Assembly: GCA_964519335.1 (NCBI GenBank)
Contig: CAZFIA010000203.1
Coordinates: 1 to 5,956 of the forward strand
DNA length: 5,956 bases
Source of the DNA: JALZVT01 sp964519335
Lineage (GTDB): Bacteria > Pseudomonadota > Gammaproteobacteria > Pseudomonadales > Azotimanducaceae
Direction: 5' to 3'
Positions 1 to 5,956 of this stretch are shown in pieces; positions within the stretch are counted from its first letter, which is position 1, and each line of letters starts with the position of its first letter. The notes under the pieces were generated by a model. It was not told where the DNA came from, did no database searches, and was given only the letters and a program-made list of their open reading frames with translations. Position numbers and translations under genes: made by a program.

Positions 1-938
1 ATTGGGACGGGGTGTTCGAAGCATTCCTTGCCGAATACGCTGCCGGGTTCACGCCCAATCCTGATGTTCTGTGCAACCGGGAAATCAAGTTCAAACAATT
101 TGCCGACTACGCCCAACGGCTTGGTGCAGACTTCATCGCCACCGGCCACTACGCGCGGATGGTAGACGGAAGACTCCACAAGGCGCGGGATATCAACAAG
201 GATCAAACTTATTTTTTACAAGACGTACCTATTGAGCGGCTTAAGGGTTGTCTCTTTCCGCTGGGTGAAATCACCAAGCCAGAAGTACGCAAACAAGCAA
301 AAGCACTGGGGCTGAAGAATCACGCAAAAAAAGACAGCACAGGGATCTGCTTTATTGGCGAGCGCCGCTTCGCAGATTTTCTGTCGAACTATCTGCCCGA
401 GCAGCCGGGTCAGATCGTCAATGAGGAAGGCAAAGTCCTAGGTGAGCATCGTGGCACGCCTTACTACACGCTGGGTCAGCGCAAAGGCCTCGGCATCGGC
501 GGACAGAGCAGTGGTAGCGATGCCGCCTGGTTTGTTGTCGCAAAAAATACCGCAAGCAATACGCTGGTGGTAAGCCAACACTCTGAAGCTCTGCAATCGC
601 GTTGGCTACGCGTCGAGTCCATCAATTGGCTGCAAATCAAACCCCAGCGGAAGCAACGACAAGAACAGCTGGAATTCCCTCGACGGTTGAGCGCCAAGGT
701 TCGTTACCGTCAGGCTGATCAAGCGGTGCAACTCGGCGCATCGGCAGATGGCGGTTATTTGTTGAGCTTCGACAAACCCCAGCGAGCGATTGCCCCAGGT
801 CAGTATGCCTGCCTCTATGAGGGGGATCAGTGTCTGGGTGGTGGCAGAATCACCGCCTGCGAACCGCCGCGCGTGAAGAGCCAGCAACCTCTGATTGCCC
901 CTATCGACCTGGAGGCCGCAGCACGCAATGGCTCGTAG
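1..938 (+). CDS. mnmA: tRNA 2-thiouridine(34) synthase MnmA, 5'-truncated by window edge
   Basis: MnmA activates C2 of U34 in the tRNAs for Lys, Glu and Gln with ATP and inserts sulfur delivered by the Tus relay, giving s2U34; it acts in the cytoplasm. The reading frame is open to the left edge (W-D-G precede the first GTG at 12), so the gene begins outside the window. By comparison with E. coli MnmA (about 368 aa, recalled), some 75-80 N-terminal residues, including the PP-loop SGGVDS motif, are missing. Visible family marks are TPNPDVLCN with the first catalytic Cys (codon 72-74), the ATGHYAR segment, STGICFIGERRF with the second catalytic Cys (codon 348-350), and YYTLGQRKGLGIGG at the start of the C-terminal beta-barrel region. 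The barrel ends near CLGGGRI. A tail of roughly 20 residues beyond the usual end follows and runs 11 bases into hflD. Identity is very secure; the start is not visible. Confidence 0.97.
   Translation, partial: WDGVFEAFLAEYAAGFTPNPDVLCNREIKFKQFADYAQRLGADFIATGHYARMVDGRLHKARDINKDQTYFLQDVPIERLKGCLFPLGEITKPEVRKQAKALGLKNHAKKDSTGICFIGERRFADFLSNYLPEQPGQIVNEEGKVLGEHRGTPYYTLGQRKGLGIGGQSSGSDAAWFVVAKNTASNTLVVSQHSEALQSRWLRVESINWLQIKPQRKQRQEQLEFPRRLSAKVRYRQADQAVQLGASADGGYLLSFDKPQRAIAPGQYACLYEGDQCLGGGRITACEPPRVKSQQPLIAPIDLEAAARNGS
911..915 (+). promoter_or_regulatory. Shine-Dalgarno site of hflD inside mnmA
   Basis: GGAGG lies 12 bases before the ATG at 928, within the last codons of mnmA. The spacing is longer than ideal, but this is the only strong purine-rich site nearby. 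It favours ATG 928 over the in-frame TTG at 895, which lies upstream of this site. Confidence 0.55.
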
Positions 939-1560
939 CCTGGCTAACCAATGTTGGGCGCTGGCGGGCATTGCACAAGCTGCGCGGTGCGTACAGCACG
1001 CCGCCCAGGGTAAGATCGTCGACGACGCCGCGGCTCTAGCACTCTATCGCGCGCTACTAGAACAAGACGCCAGCAGCGTGCAGGCTCTGGCGGGTCTTGG
1101 CGATTTCAGTCTTGGGTTAGCGTCATCTGCGGCTATGCTGCACAAACCCGATGAAGACCATATACACACCCTGCGCTATACACTGGCAATTCTTGATGCA
1201 ACCAGTCGATTGCGAAAGCAAGACCGGGCTGTCACCAGACTAGGCAACGCCGTGGGTGCGCTTGATTCGAGCAATGTTATCGACAGCTACGACATCCCCT
1301 GGGACACGCTTGCCGACATTTACGTGGACACCCTTGGCAGTCTGAACCAGCGTGTGCAGGTACGCGGCAGTCCTGCAATTCTGCAACGACGCGATGTTGC
1401 AAGTAAGATCCGAGGTCTCTTGCTCACTGGTGTGCGCTTCGCCTGGCTCTGGCACCAGCTCGGGGGTCGCCGCTGGCATCTGCTCGTCAGCCGCAGGCGC
1501 ATGTGGCAAACCACACAACTCATTGCCCAAACAGGACATACCGGTGACTCGCGCGACTAA
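928..1560 (+). CDS. hflD: high-frequency lysogenization protein HflD homologue
   Basis: The product is 210 aa, close to E. coli HflD (213 aa). In E. coli, HflD is a peripheral inner-membrane protein that binds phage lambda CII and affects the lysis/lysogeny choice; its normal cellular role is poorly known. The N-terminal half is mostly helical (WALAGIAQAARCVQ, then LRYTLAILD). The best conserved block is near residues 131-175, with IYVDTLGSL, VRGSPAILQ and FAWLWHQLGGRRW, which match the E. coli pattern IYVD...GSPAVLQ...AVLWHQVGG as I recall it. No signal peptide or clear membrane span is visible. The ATG at 928 overlaps the end of mnmA by 11 bases, and the 3' end overlaps purB by 17 bases, so translation of the three is probably coupled. 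The mnmA-hflD-purB order is known from E. coli and Pseudomonas. Confidence 0.93.
   Translation: MARSLANQCWALAGIAQAARCVQHAAQGKIVDDAAALALYRALLEQDASSVQALAGLGDFSLGLASSAAMLHKPDEDHIHTLRYTLAILDATSRLRKQDRAVTRLGNAVGALDSSNVIDSYDIPWDTLADIYVDTLGSLNQRVQVRGSPAILQRRDVASKIRGLLLTGVRFAWLWHQLGGRRWHLLVSRRRMWQTTQLIAQTGHTGDSRD
1533..1536 (+). promoter_or_regulatory. Shine-Dalgarno site setting the GTG start of purB
   Basis: AGGA lies 7 bases before the GTG at 1544, inside the end of hflD. It supports the short purB start. The purB frame stays open back to about 1352, but that upstream stretch has no PurB similarity and lies wholly within hflD. Confidence 0.6.
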
Positions 1561-2944
1561 AGCCAACCCAACTCAGGCGCACGAACTCAGCGCACTTACG
1601 GCTATTAGCGCCATAGACGGCCGCTACAGGCATCAGGTAGCGGAGCTTGCCAGCGACACCAGCGAGTTTGGTCTGTTGAAGTTTCGTGTGCAGGTAGAAG
1701 TCGAATGGTTCATTGCCTTAAGCAACGAACCGGCCATTGCCGAGCTACCCACGCTTGCAGCAAAAGATAAAGAATATCTGCGACAACTAGTCAGCACTTT
1801 TGATATCCACGATGCCCAGGCAATAAAAACCTTTGAAGCAACCACCAACCACGACGTAAAGGCCGTGGAATATTTCGTGAAATCGAAGCTTAGTGAGCGC
1901 GCATCGCTAGCGCCCCACCTCGAGTTCGTGCACTTTTGCTGCACCTCAGAAGACATCAACAACATGGCTTACGCGTTGATGGTGAAGAGCGCCCGAGAAT
2001 CGACACTGCTTGGTGTAATGGACAATCTGATCACAAGCATCACAACGCAGGCGCACCAGGCGGCTAAAGCGCCGATGTTGTCGCGAACTCATGGCCAGGC
2101 CGCCTCGCCCACCACTATGGGCAAAGAACTCGCAAACGTTGTCGCTCGCCTCACCCGCCAGCGGCAGCAGTTTGCCGCGGTTACCCCACTCGGCAAATTT
2201 AATGGTGCAGTAGGTAACTACAACGCACATCGGGTCGCCTACCCTACTGTCGATTGGCCAGAAGTGACTGCCAATTTTGTAACCGGGCTCGGCTTGTCCC
2301 ACAACCCCTACACCACGCAGATTGAACCCCACGACTATCTGGCTGAGTACTTTCACGCGCTGATGCGGTTTAACCAGGTGTTGCTCGACTTAAATCGCGA
2401 TATCTGGAGTTACATCTCCATCGGATATTTCAAGCAGCGCAAGGTCGAGGGCGAAACGGGCTCCTCGACCATGCCGCACAAGGTAAACCCCATCGACTTT
2501 GAGAACTCAGAGGGCAACCTGGGAATCGCCAATGCCCAGCTCGATCATCTTGCACTAAAGCTGCCGGTGTCGCGCTGGCAGCGCGATCTTTCTGATTCAA
2601 CGGTATTGCGCACCCTTGGCACGGCGCTCGCGCACAGCCTGCTCGCCTGGCGCGCGTGCTTGCGCGGCATGACCAAACTGGAGCTATCGCCGGATGCCTT
2701 GCTTACCGACCTGGATAACAGCTGGGAAGTTCTGGGTGAGGCGGTTCAAACAGTGATGCGTAAACACGGTATGCCCGAACCGTACGAAGCCTTGAAGGCC
2801 GCTACCCGCGGACGTCAGCTCGACCGCGAGAACTACGCGGACATTCTAAAAAGCCTCGAGTTACCCGAGGCCGCTCACGCAGAGCTTGCCGGTTTAACCC
2901 CTGCAACCTATCTCGGCTACGCCGAAGACCTGGCGGATATCTAG
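1544..2944 (+). CDS. purB: adenylosuccinate lyase PurB
   Basis: PurB catalyses two fumarate-releasing steps of purine synthesis: SAICAR to AICAR, and adenylosuccinate to AMP. The enzyme is a cytosolic homotetramer of the fumarase/aspartase superfamily. From the GTG at 1544 the product is 466 aa, against about 456 in E. coli; the extra 10-12 residues precede the first conserved block (LSALTAISAIDGRY). Other marks are TTNHDVKAVEYF (about residues 100-111), the catalytic base/acid region LSRTHGQ with His183, NPYTTQIEPHDY, and the superfamily signature GSSTMPHKVNP at 306-316, whose Ser307 aligns with the catalytic Ser of E. coli PurB. All key residues are present. No other start codon exists between 1544 and the conserved N-terminus. 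It overlaps hflD by 17 bases and is followed after 6 bases by the acetyltransferase gene. It is of the long E. coli type rather than the shorter Bacillus type. Confidence 0.98.
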   Translation: MTRATKANPTQAHELSALTAISAIDGRYRHQVAELASDTSEFGLLKFRVQVEVEWFIALSNEPAIAELPTLAAKDKEYLRQLVSTFDIHDAQAIKTFEATTNHDVKAVEYFVKSKLSERASLAPHLEFVHFCCTSEDINNMAYALMVKSARESTLLGVMDNLITSITTQAHQAAKAPMLSRTHGQAASPTTMGKELANVVARLTRQRQQFAAVTPLGKFNGAVGNYNAHRVAYPTVDWPEVTANFVTGLGLSHNPYTTQIEPHDYLAEYFHALMRFNQVLLDLNRDIWSYISIGYFKQRKVEGETGSSTMPHKVNPIDFENSEGNLGIANAQLDHLALKLPVSRWQRDLSDSTVLRTLGTALAHSLLAWRACLRGMTKLELSPDALLTDLDNSWEVLGEAVQTVMRKHGMPEPYEALKAATRGRQLDRENYADILKSLELPEAAHAELAGLTPATYLGYAEDLADI

Positions 2945-2950
2945 GGCGCA

Positions 2951-3940
2951 ATGATTGAGGTTCACGTCATTCCCGTTACCTGGGCGAGCCACAAGCGTGA
3001 GCTCACACAAATTCGGCAAACGGTGTTTGTCGAGGAGCAGAATATTCTGCCAGAAGTTGAGTTTGATGCAGAAGATAGCGAGGCCACTCATCTACTCGCG
3101 CTCGACAGCACAGGCACCGCATTGGGCTGCACCCGGTTGCTCGACAGCGGTCATATCGGTCGAGTAGCTGTGTTGGAAAAAGCGCGCGGCAGAGGCATAG
3201 GTAAAGCGCTTATGGAGGCCACCATAGAACAGGCCCAGTCCAAGAATTTGACCAAAGTGTTTTTGCACTCACAAGACGAAGCACAGGCGTTCTACAAGAA
3301 GCTCGACTTTGTAATGACAGGCCAGCGCTTTATGGAAGCTGGCATTGCGCACGTTAGCATGGAGCGCGCCTTGCCTATTCCGTTTGACACCACCGGCATA
3401 GGGAAGTCGTCCATAGTAAAGACACCAGGCAAGGCACAATCATCAACCGAGCAACCTCGCGCCTCGCGACTGCGAGAATTTGCAGATGATGGCAGCGCTA
3501 TCGAACAACTCGAGGACGTTCTTGGCTGCGCCCGGAGAACAATTTCGATCTACAGCCCAACACTCGATCACGTGCTGTTCGATCGCGACAGGGTGGTAGA
3601 GCTGGTATCAAATTTTGCCCGCAGTGCGCCGGGCTGCCAGGTCAACATACTGATAAGCGATAGCACGCTGATCGTCGCACGCGGCCATCTGCTGATCGAA
3701 CTCGGTAGACGGCTAGAACAAAAAATGATTCTCAGAAAGCTGCCGGATACTCTTAAGGCTGATGCACAAAGTTGGCTGGTTGCCGACAATTCTGCACTTT
3801 GGGTACAGTCAGAGCCTAACGAATATCAAGGCTGGAGCGATACGTTTAATCCCGTGCAAGCAGAACGTTTTGCGAAGCGCTATACGCACCTATGGGATCG
3901 ATCGATCATCGACCCAGAGCTACGAATCCTACAAATCTGA
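2951..3940 (+). CDS. GNAT N-acetyltransferase fused to a degenerate PLD-like C-terminal domain
   Basis: The product is 329 aa with two parts. Residues 1-140 form a GNAT domain of the ElaA/YjcF type: IRQTVFVEEQ (21-30), acetyl-CoA motif A at VAVLEKARGRGIGKALM with the R79-G-R-G-I-G84 loop, and the motif B region AFYKKLDF plus FMEAGIAHVSM. It should transfer an acetyl group from acetyl-CoA; the substrate is unknown. Residues about 141-170 look like a flexible linker (rich in S, T, K, P, Q). Residues 171-329 resemble half of a phospholipase D fold (RRTISIYSP, VNILISDS, WLVADNSALWVQ, FAKRYTHLW), but the HxKx4D positions read A272, S274 and D279, so PLD catalysis is unlikely. I believe this is an uncharacterised DUF family found on such acetyltransferases (possibly DUF7931, from memory). 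The ATG lies 6 bases after the purB stop, with a weak AGGG at 2943-2946. It is probably the last gene of the mnmA-hflD-purB operon. The 3' end overlaps the convergent rraA-like gene. Confidence 0.85.
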   Translation: MIEVHVIPVTWASHKRELTQIRQTVFVEEQNILPEVEFDAEDSEATHLLALDSTGTALGCTRLLDSGHIGRVAVLEKARGRGIGKALMEATIEQAQSKNLTKVFLHSQDEAQAFYKKLDFVMTGQRFMEAGIAHVSMERALPIPFDTTGIGKSSIVKTPGKAQSSTEQPRASRLREFADDGSAIEQLEDVLGCARRTISIYSPTLDHVLFDRDRVVELVSNFARSAPGCQVNILISDSTLIVARGHLLIELGRRLEQKMILRKLPDTLKADAQSWLVADNSALWVQSEPNEYQGWSDTFNPVQAERFAKRYTHLWDRSIIDPELRILQI

Positions 3941-4426
3941 CAGTTCCAACTGCATTGGGGCCACGCCAATACCGTTGCGGTCGGCGTAAAGCCAGGCGTC
4001 TGGCGCAAAGCTAAGCCCTGCAAAACGCACGACACAGTCACGCTCGCCGCCGCCTTGCTTTACGCTCCTTTGTGGATGCGCACCCAACGCCTGAACGCCA
4101 AGCGCCATCGCCCCCACTTCGTCTACATCGCGCAAGCAACCGTTGATAACCACGCCCGCCCAGCCGTTCTCAATCGCTGCCGCCGCGAGGTTATCGCCAA
4201 GCAACGCACAGCGCATAGAACCACCACCGTCCACTACCAGCACAGCGCCATCGCCCTGCTCGCGCACACGTTCAGCAACCAGCGAATTGTCTTCGAAGCA
4301 CTTAATCGTGCGGATGGGACCACAAAATGCAGCCTCACCACCGAAACTCTTGAATACCGGATCGGCCGCAACAATCACACCTTCATTGGCATCAAAAAGA
4401 TCCGGTAGAACAAAGCGCAACGCCAC
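3929..4426 (-). CDS. RraA-family protein, putative HMG aldolase / oxaloacetate decarboxylase
   Basis: The product is 165 aa, the usual length of the RraA family (RNase E inhibitor RraA and class II HMG/CHA-type pyruvate aldolases). Family marks are LPDLFDAN near the start, FGG (28-30), IKCFEDNSLV (41-50), VLVVDGGGSMRCALLGD (62-78), NGWAGVVINGCLRD (87-100), GVQALGAHP and YADRNGIGV near the end. D78, R99 and D100 form a D-X20-R-D motif, which in HMG/CHA aldolases binds the divalent metal and substrate; as I recall it, E. coli RraA has R-Q instead of R-D. Lyase chemistry (4-hydroxy-4-methyl-2-oxoglutarate or oxaloacetate) is therefore more plausible than RNase E control, though the substrate cannot be read from sequence. 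The start is GTG at 4426, 5 bases after the prpC stop and without a Shine-Dalgarno site, which suggests coupling to prpC; TTG at 4420 is an alternative. The 3' end overlaps the convergent acetyltransferase gene by 12 bases. Confidence 0.88.
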   Translation of the reverse strand: MALRFVLPDLFDANEGVIVAADPVFKSFGGEAAFCGPIRTIKCFEDNSLVAERVREQGDGAVLVVDGGGSMRCALLGDNLAAAAIENGWAGVVINGCLRDVDEVGAMALGVQALGAHPQRSVKQGGGERDCVVRFAGLSFAPDAWLYADRNGIGVAPMQLELSDL

Positions 4427-4431
4427 AAGCG

Positions 4432-5556
4432 CTAGCGATCAGCAATCGCGACAACCTTGCGCGGCTCGGGCCCCGTGTAGTCGGCACTCGGGCGAATAAT
4501 ACGGTTATTGCTGCGCTGCTCCATGCAGTGTGCCGTCCAACCAGAGACTCTGGAGCAGACAAAAATTGGTGTGAACAGCTTGGTAGGTATACCCATAAAG
4601 TGGTAGGCCGATGCGTGGAAGAAATCTGCGTTAGGGAACATCTTCTTTTCATCCCAGAGCACTTTTTCTATTGCGCATGACACGGGATACAGCACTTTAT
4701 CCCCTGTTTCTTCGGCGAGCTTCTCGCTCCAACCCTTAATAATCGCGTTGCGCGGATCAGACTCGCTGTAGATTGCATGACCAAAGCCCATGATCTTTTC
4801 TTTGCGCTCGAGCATCTTGAGCGCTTCGCTGGCGGCTTCGTCTGCGCTGCCAAATTTCTCGATCATCTCCATCGCGGCTTCGTTTGCACCCCCATGCAGT
4901 GGCCCGCGCAGAGAACCAATAGCGCCCGTTACGCAGGAGTGCATATCAGATAGCGTCGATGCACACACACGCGCCGTAAACGTGGAGGCGTTGAATTCGT
5001 GCTCGGCGTAGAGAATGAGCGACACGTCCATAACCCGCTGGTGCATGGCGCTAGGCTCTTTACCCAACAGCATCTCAAGGAAATGGCCGCCGAGGGAATC
5101 TGCATTGGTGTTGGTATCGACTCGCACACCATCATGTGAAAACCGGTACCAGTAGCAGATAATCGATGGCAACGACGCAAGCAAACGATCCGACACCGCT
5201 TGTTGGTTAGAAAAGTCACCCTCTGGTTCGAGATTACCCAGCATAGAGCAGCCCGTGCGCATGACATCCATGGGATGGGCGTCAGCGGGAATGCGCTCCA
5301 GCACTTCTTTTAGCGTATCGGGTAAGGCACGCATCTTTCGCAACTCGCCCTTATACCCATCTAGCTGTGCCTGGGTAGGCAACTCGCCACGAAAAATGAG
5401 ATAGGCCACCTCTTCAAAGGTTGTGTTGTCTGCAAGATCAGAAATGTCGTAACCGCGATAGGTAAGGCCAGTGCCCGACTGCCCAACGGTGCACAGTTTA
5501 GTTTCACCAGCGCTCTGACCGCGCAATCCTGCGCCAGATAGTTTCTTAGTAGGCAT
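4432..5556 (-). CDS. prpC: 2-methylcitrate synthase PrpC
   Basis: PrpC condenses propionyl-CoA with oxaloacetate to 2-methylcitrate, the entry step of the methylcitrate cycle for propionate and odd-chain fatty acid breakdown. At 374 aa it is short for a GltA-type citrate synthase and typical of PrpC. The citrate synthase catalytic triad is present: His221 in GPLHGGANE, His260 in MGFGHAIY and Asp311 in NADFFHASAY. AEHEFNAS (His186) and the C-terminal RPSADYTGPE also fit. An N-terminal GETKLCTVG and LTYRGYDISDLA stretch is typical of the 2-methylcitrate/short citrate synthase group. The neighbouring prpB makes PrpC far more likely than GltA, although such enzymes often keep some citrate synthase activity. 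The ATG at 5556 starts 2 bases after the prpB stop. The next gene is an RraA-family gene, not prpD or acnD. Confidence 0.95.
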   Translation of the reverse strand: MPTKKLSGAGLRGQSAGETKLCTVGQSGTGLTYRGYDISDLADNTTFEEVAYLIFRGELPTQAQLDGYKGELRKMRALPDTLKEVLERIPADAHPMDVMRTGCSMLGNLEPEGDFSNQQAVSDRLLASLPSIICYWYRFSHDGVRVDTNTNADSLGGHFLEMLLGKEPSAMHQRVMDVSLILYAEHEFNASTFTARVCASTLSDMHSCVTGAIGSLRGPLHGGANEAAMEMIEKFGSADEAASEALKMLERKEKIMGFGHAIYSESDPRNAIIKGWSEKLAEETGDKVLYPVSCAIEKVLWDEKKMFPNADFFHASAYHFMGIPTKLFTPIFVCSRVSGWTAHCMEQRSNNRIIRPSADYTGPEPRKVVAIADR

Positions 5557-5558
5557 GT

Positions 5559-5956
5559 TTAGTTATTCTCCTGCGACTGCGTGAACAGCTCATCCAATTT
5601 TTCTTCGTAGGCGTGATAGTCGAGTACATCGTACAACTCCATACGCGTTTGCATTTTGTCGACTACATTCTTCTGCGTGCCCTCCGCTCGCAGTGTGGTG
5701 TAGACCTCAAGGGCTGCCTTGCTCATCGCCCGAAATGCCGACAAGGGGTAAAGCACCATCGAGATACCCACTTCACTCATCTCATCGAGTGTATAGAGTG
5801 GCGTTTGGCCAAACTCAGTGAGATTGGCAAGCACGGGTACCTTCGCTACCTCGATGATTTTACGGTACAGCTCCTTATCCGTCATGGCTTCTGCAAATAT
5901 TGCGTCCGCACCGGCTTCTACAAAGGCAGCTACCCGCTCCAGCACCGCGTCATACC
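5559..5956 (-). CDS. prpB: 2-methylisocitrate lyase PrpB, 5' part outside window
   Basis: PrpB cleaves 2-methylisocitrate to pyruvate and succinate, the last step of the methylcitrate cycle. It belongs to the isocitrate lyase/PEP mutase TIM-barrel superfamily and needs Mg2+. Only the C-terminal 131 residues are visible; the frame is open through the right edge (Y-D-A precede the GTG at 5945), so that GTG is not the true start. By the usual length of about 290-300 aa, roughly the first 165 residues, including the KKCGH active-site loop, lie outside. Visible marks are AGADAIFAEA, with a Glu that corresponds to a substrate-site residue in the family, then NLTEFGQTPLYT, MVLYPLSAFRAM, a region like EGTQKNVVDKMQTRMELYD, and the terminal YEEKLDELF. 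The TAA stop lies 2 bases before the prpC ATG, so the two genes are co-transcribed with prpB first. No regulator or promoter is within the window. Confidence 0.96.
   Translation of the reverse strand, partial: YDAVLERVAAFVEAGADAIFAEAMTDKELYRKIIEVAKVPVLANLTEFGQTPLYTLDEMSEVGISMVLYPLSAFRAMSKAALEVYTTLRAEGTQKNVVDKMQTRMELYDVLDYHAYEEKLDELFTQSQENN
5567..5572 (-). promoter_or_regulatory. Shine-Dalgarno site of prpC within the end of prpB
   Basis: Read on the minus strand, AGGAGA lies 10 bases before the prpC ATG and overlaps the last sense codons of prpB. It is the strongest ribosome binding site in the right-hand operon and fixes the prpC start at 5556. Confidence 0.65.

Noticed and set aside
606..971. 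A 121-codon minus-strand open frame across the mnmA/hflD junction
   Set aside because: It runs antisense to two well-supported genes and has no family motif.
1946..2356. A 136-codon open frame on the minus strand within purB
   Set aside because: It lies antisense to the most conserved part of PurB, shows no recognisable domain, and is explained by codon bias of the sense gene.
2941..2950. Possible promoter or terminator between purB and the acetyltransferase gene
   Set aside because: Only 6 bases separate the stop and the next ATG, and no promoter-like boxes or hairpin are seen there; a shared transcript is simpler.
3894..3915. Imperfect hairpin considered as a Rho-independent terminator
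   Set aside because: The stem is short, bulged and AT/GC mixed, with no T tract following on either strand, and it lies inside coding sequence.
4055..4499. Two overlapping plus-strand open frames opposite the rraA-like gene and the end of prpC
   Set aside because: Both are antisense to genes with clear family motifs, have biased composition (many A, R, S, T) and no recognisable domain.
4432..5556. Housekeeping citrate synthase (GltA) as an alternative to PrpC
   Set aside because: The length of 374 aa, the short N-terminus without the GltA beta-domain, the RPSADYTGPE ending and the adjacent prpB all favour 2-methylcitrate synthase.

Overview
The window is densely packed bacterial DNA, moderately GC-rich, and almost entirely coding. 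It holds seven protein genes, two of them cut by the window edges. I see no RNA genes, mobile elements, repeat arrays or CRISPR. The gene content and the mnmA-hflD-purB order point to a gammaproteobacterium: HflD is largely confined to that class, and the 2-methylcitrate genes with a nearby RraA-type protein suggest a free-living heterotroph. I cannot name the genus from the sequence alone.

Left part, + strand (1-3940). Four genes run head to tail with overlapping or nearly touching ends, as in one operon. They are mnmA (5'-truncated; tRNA 2-thiouridine synthesis), hflD (high-frequency lysogenization protein D homologue), purB (adenylosuccinate lyase) and a two-domain protein. This last protein joins an N-terminal GNAT acetyltransferase to a C-terminal domain that looks like a phospholipase-D-type fold without its HKD catalytic residues.

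Right part, - strand (3929-5956). Three genes are read in the order prpB (cut off at the window edge), prpC and an RraA-family gene, with junction gaps of 2 and 5 bases. PrpC condenses propionyl-CoA with oxaloacetate, and PrpB splits 2-methylisocitrate into pyruvate and succinate. The RraA-like protein keeps a D-X20-R-D metal/substrate motif, so it may be an aldolase or oxaloacetate decarboxylase rather than an RNase E inhibitor. The dehydratase/isomerase genes normally found after prpC (prpD or acnD/prpF) are absent from this position.

The two operons converge, and their last genes overlap by 12 bases at the stop codons, with no recognisable Rho-independent terminator between them. Nothing here is clearly a new system. 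The points most worth a second look are the GNAT/PLD-like fusion and the RraA-type gene in the prp operon.
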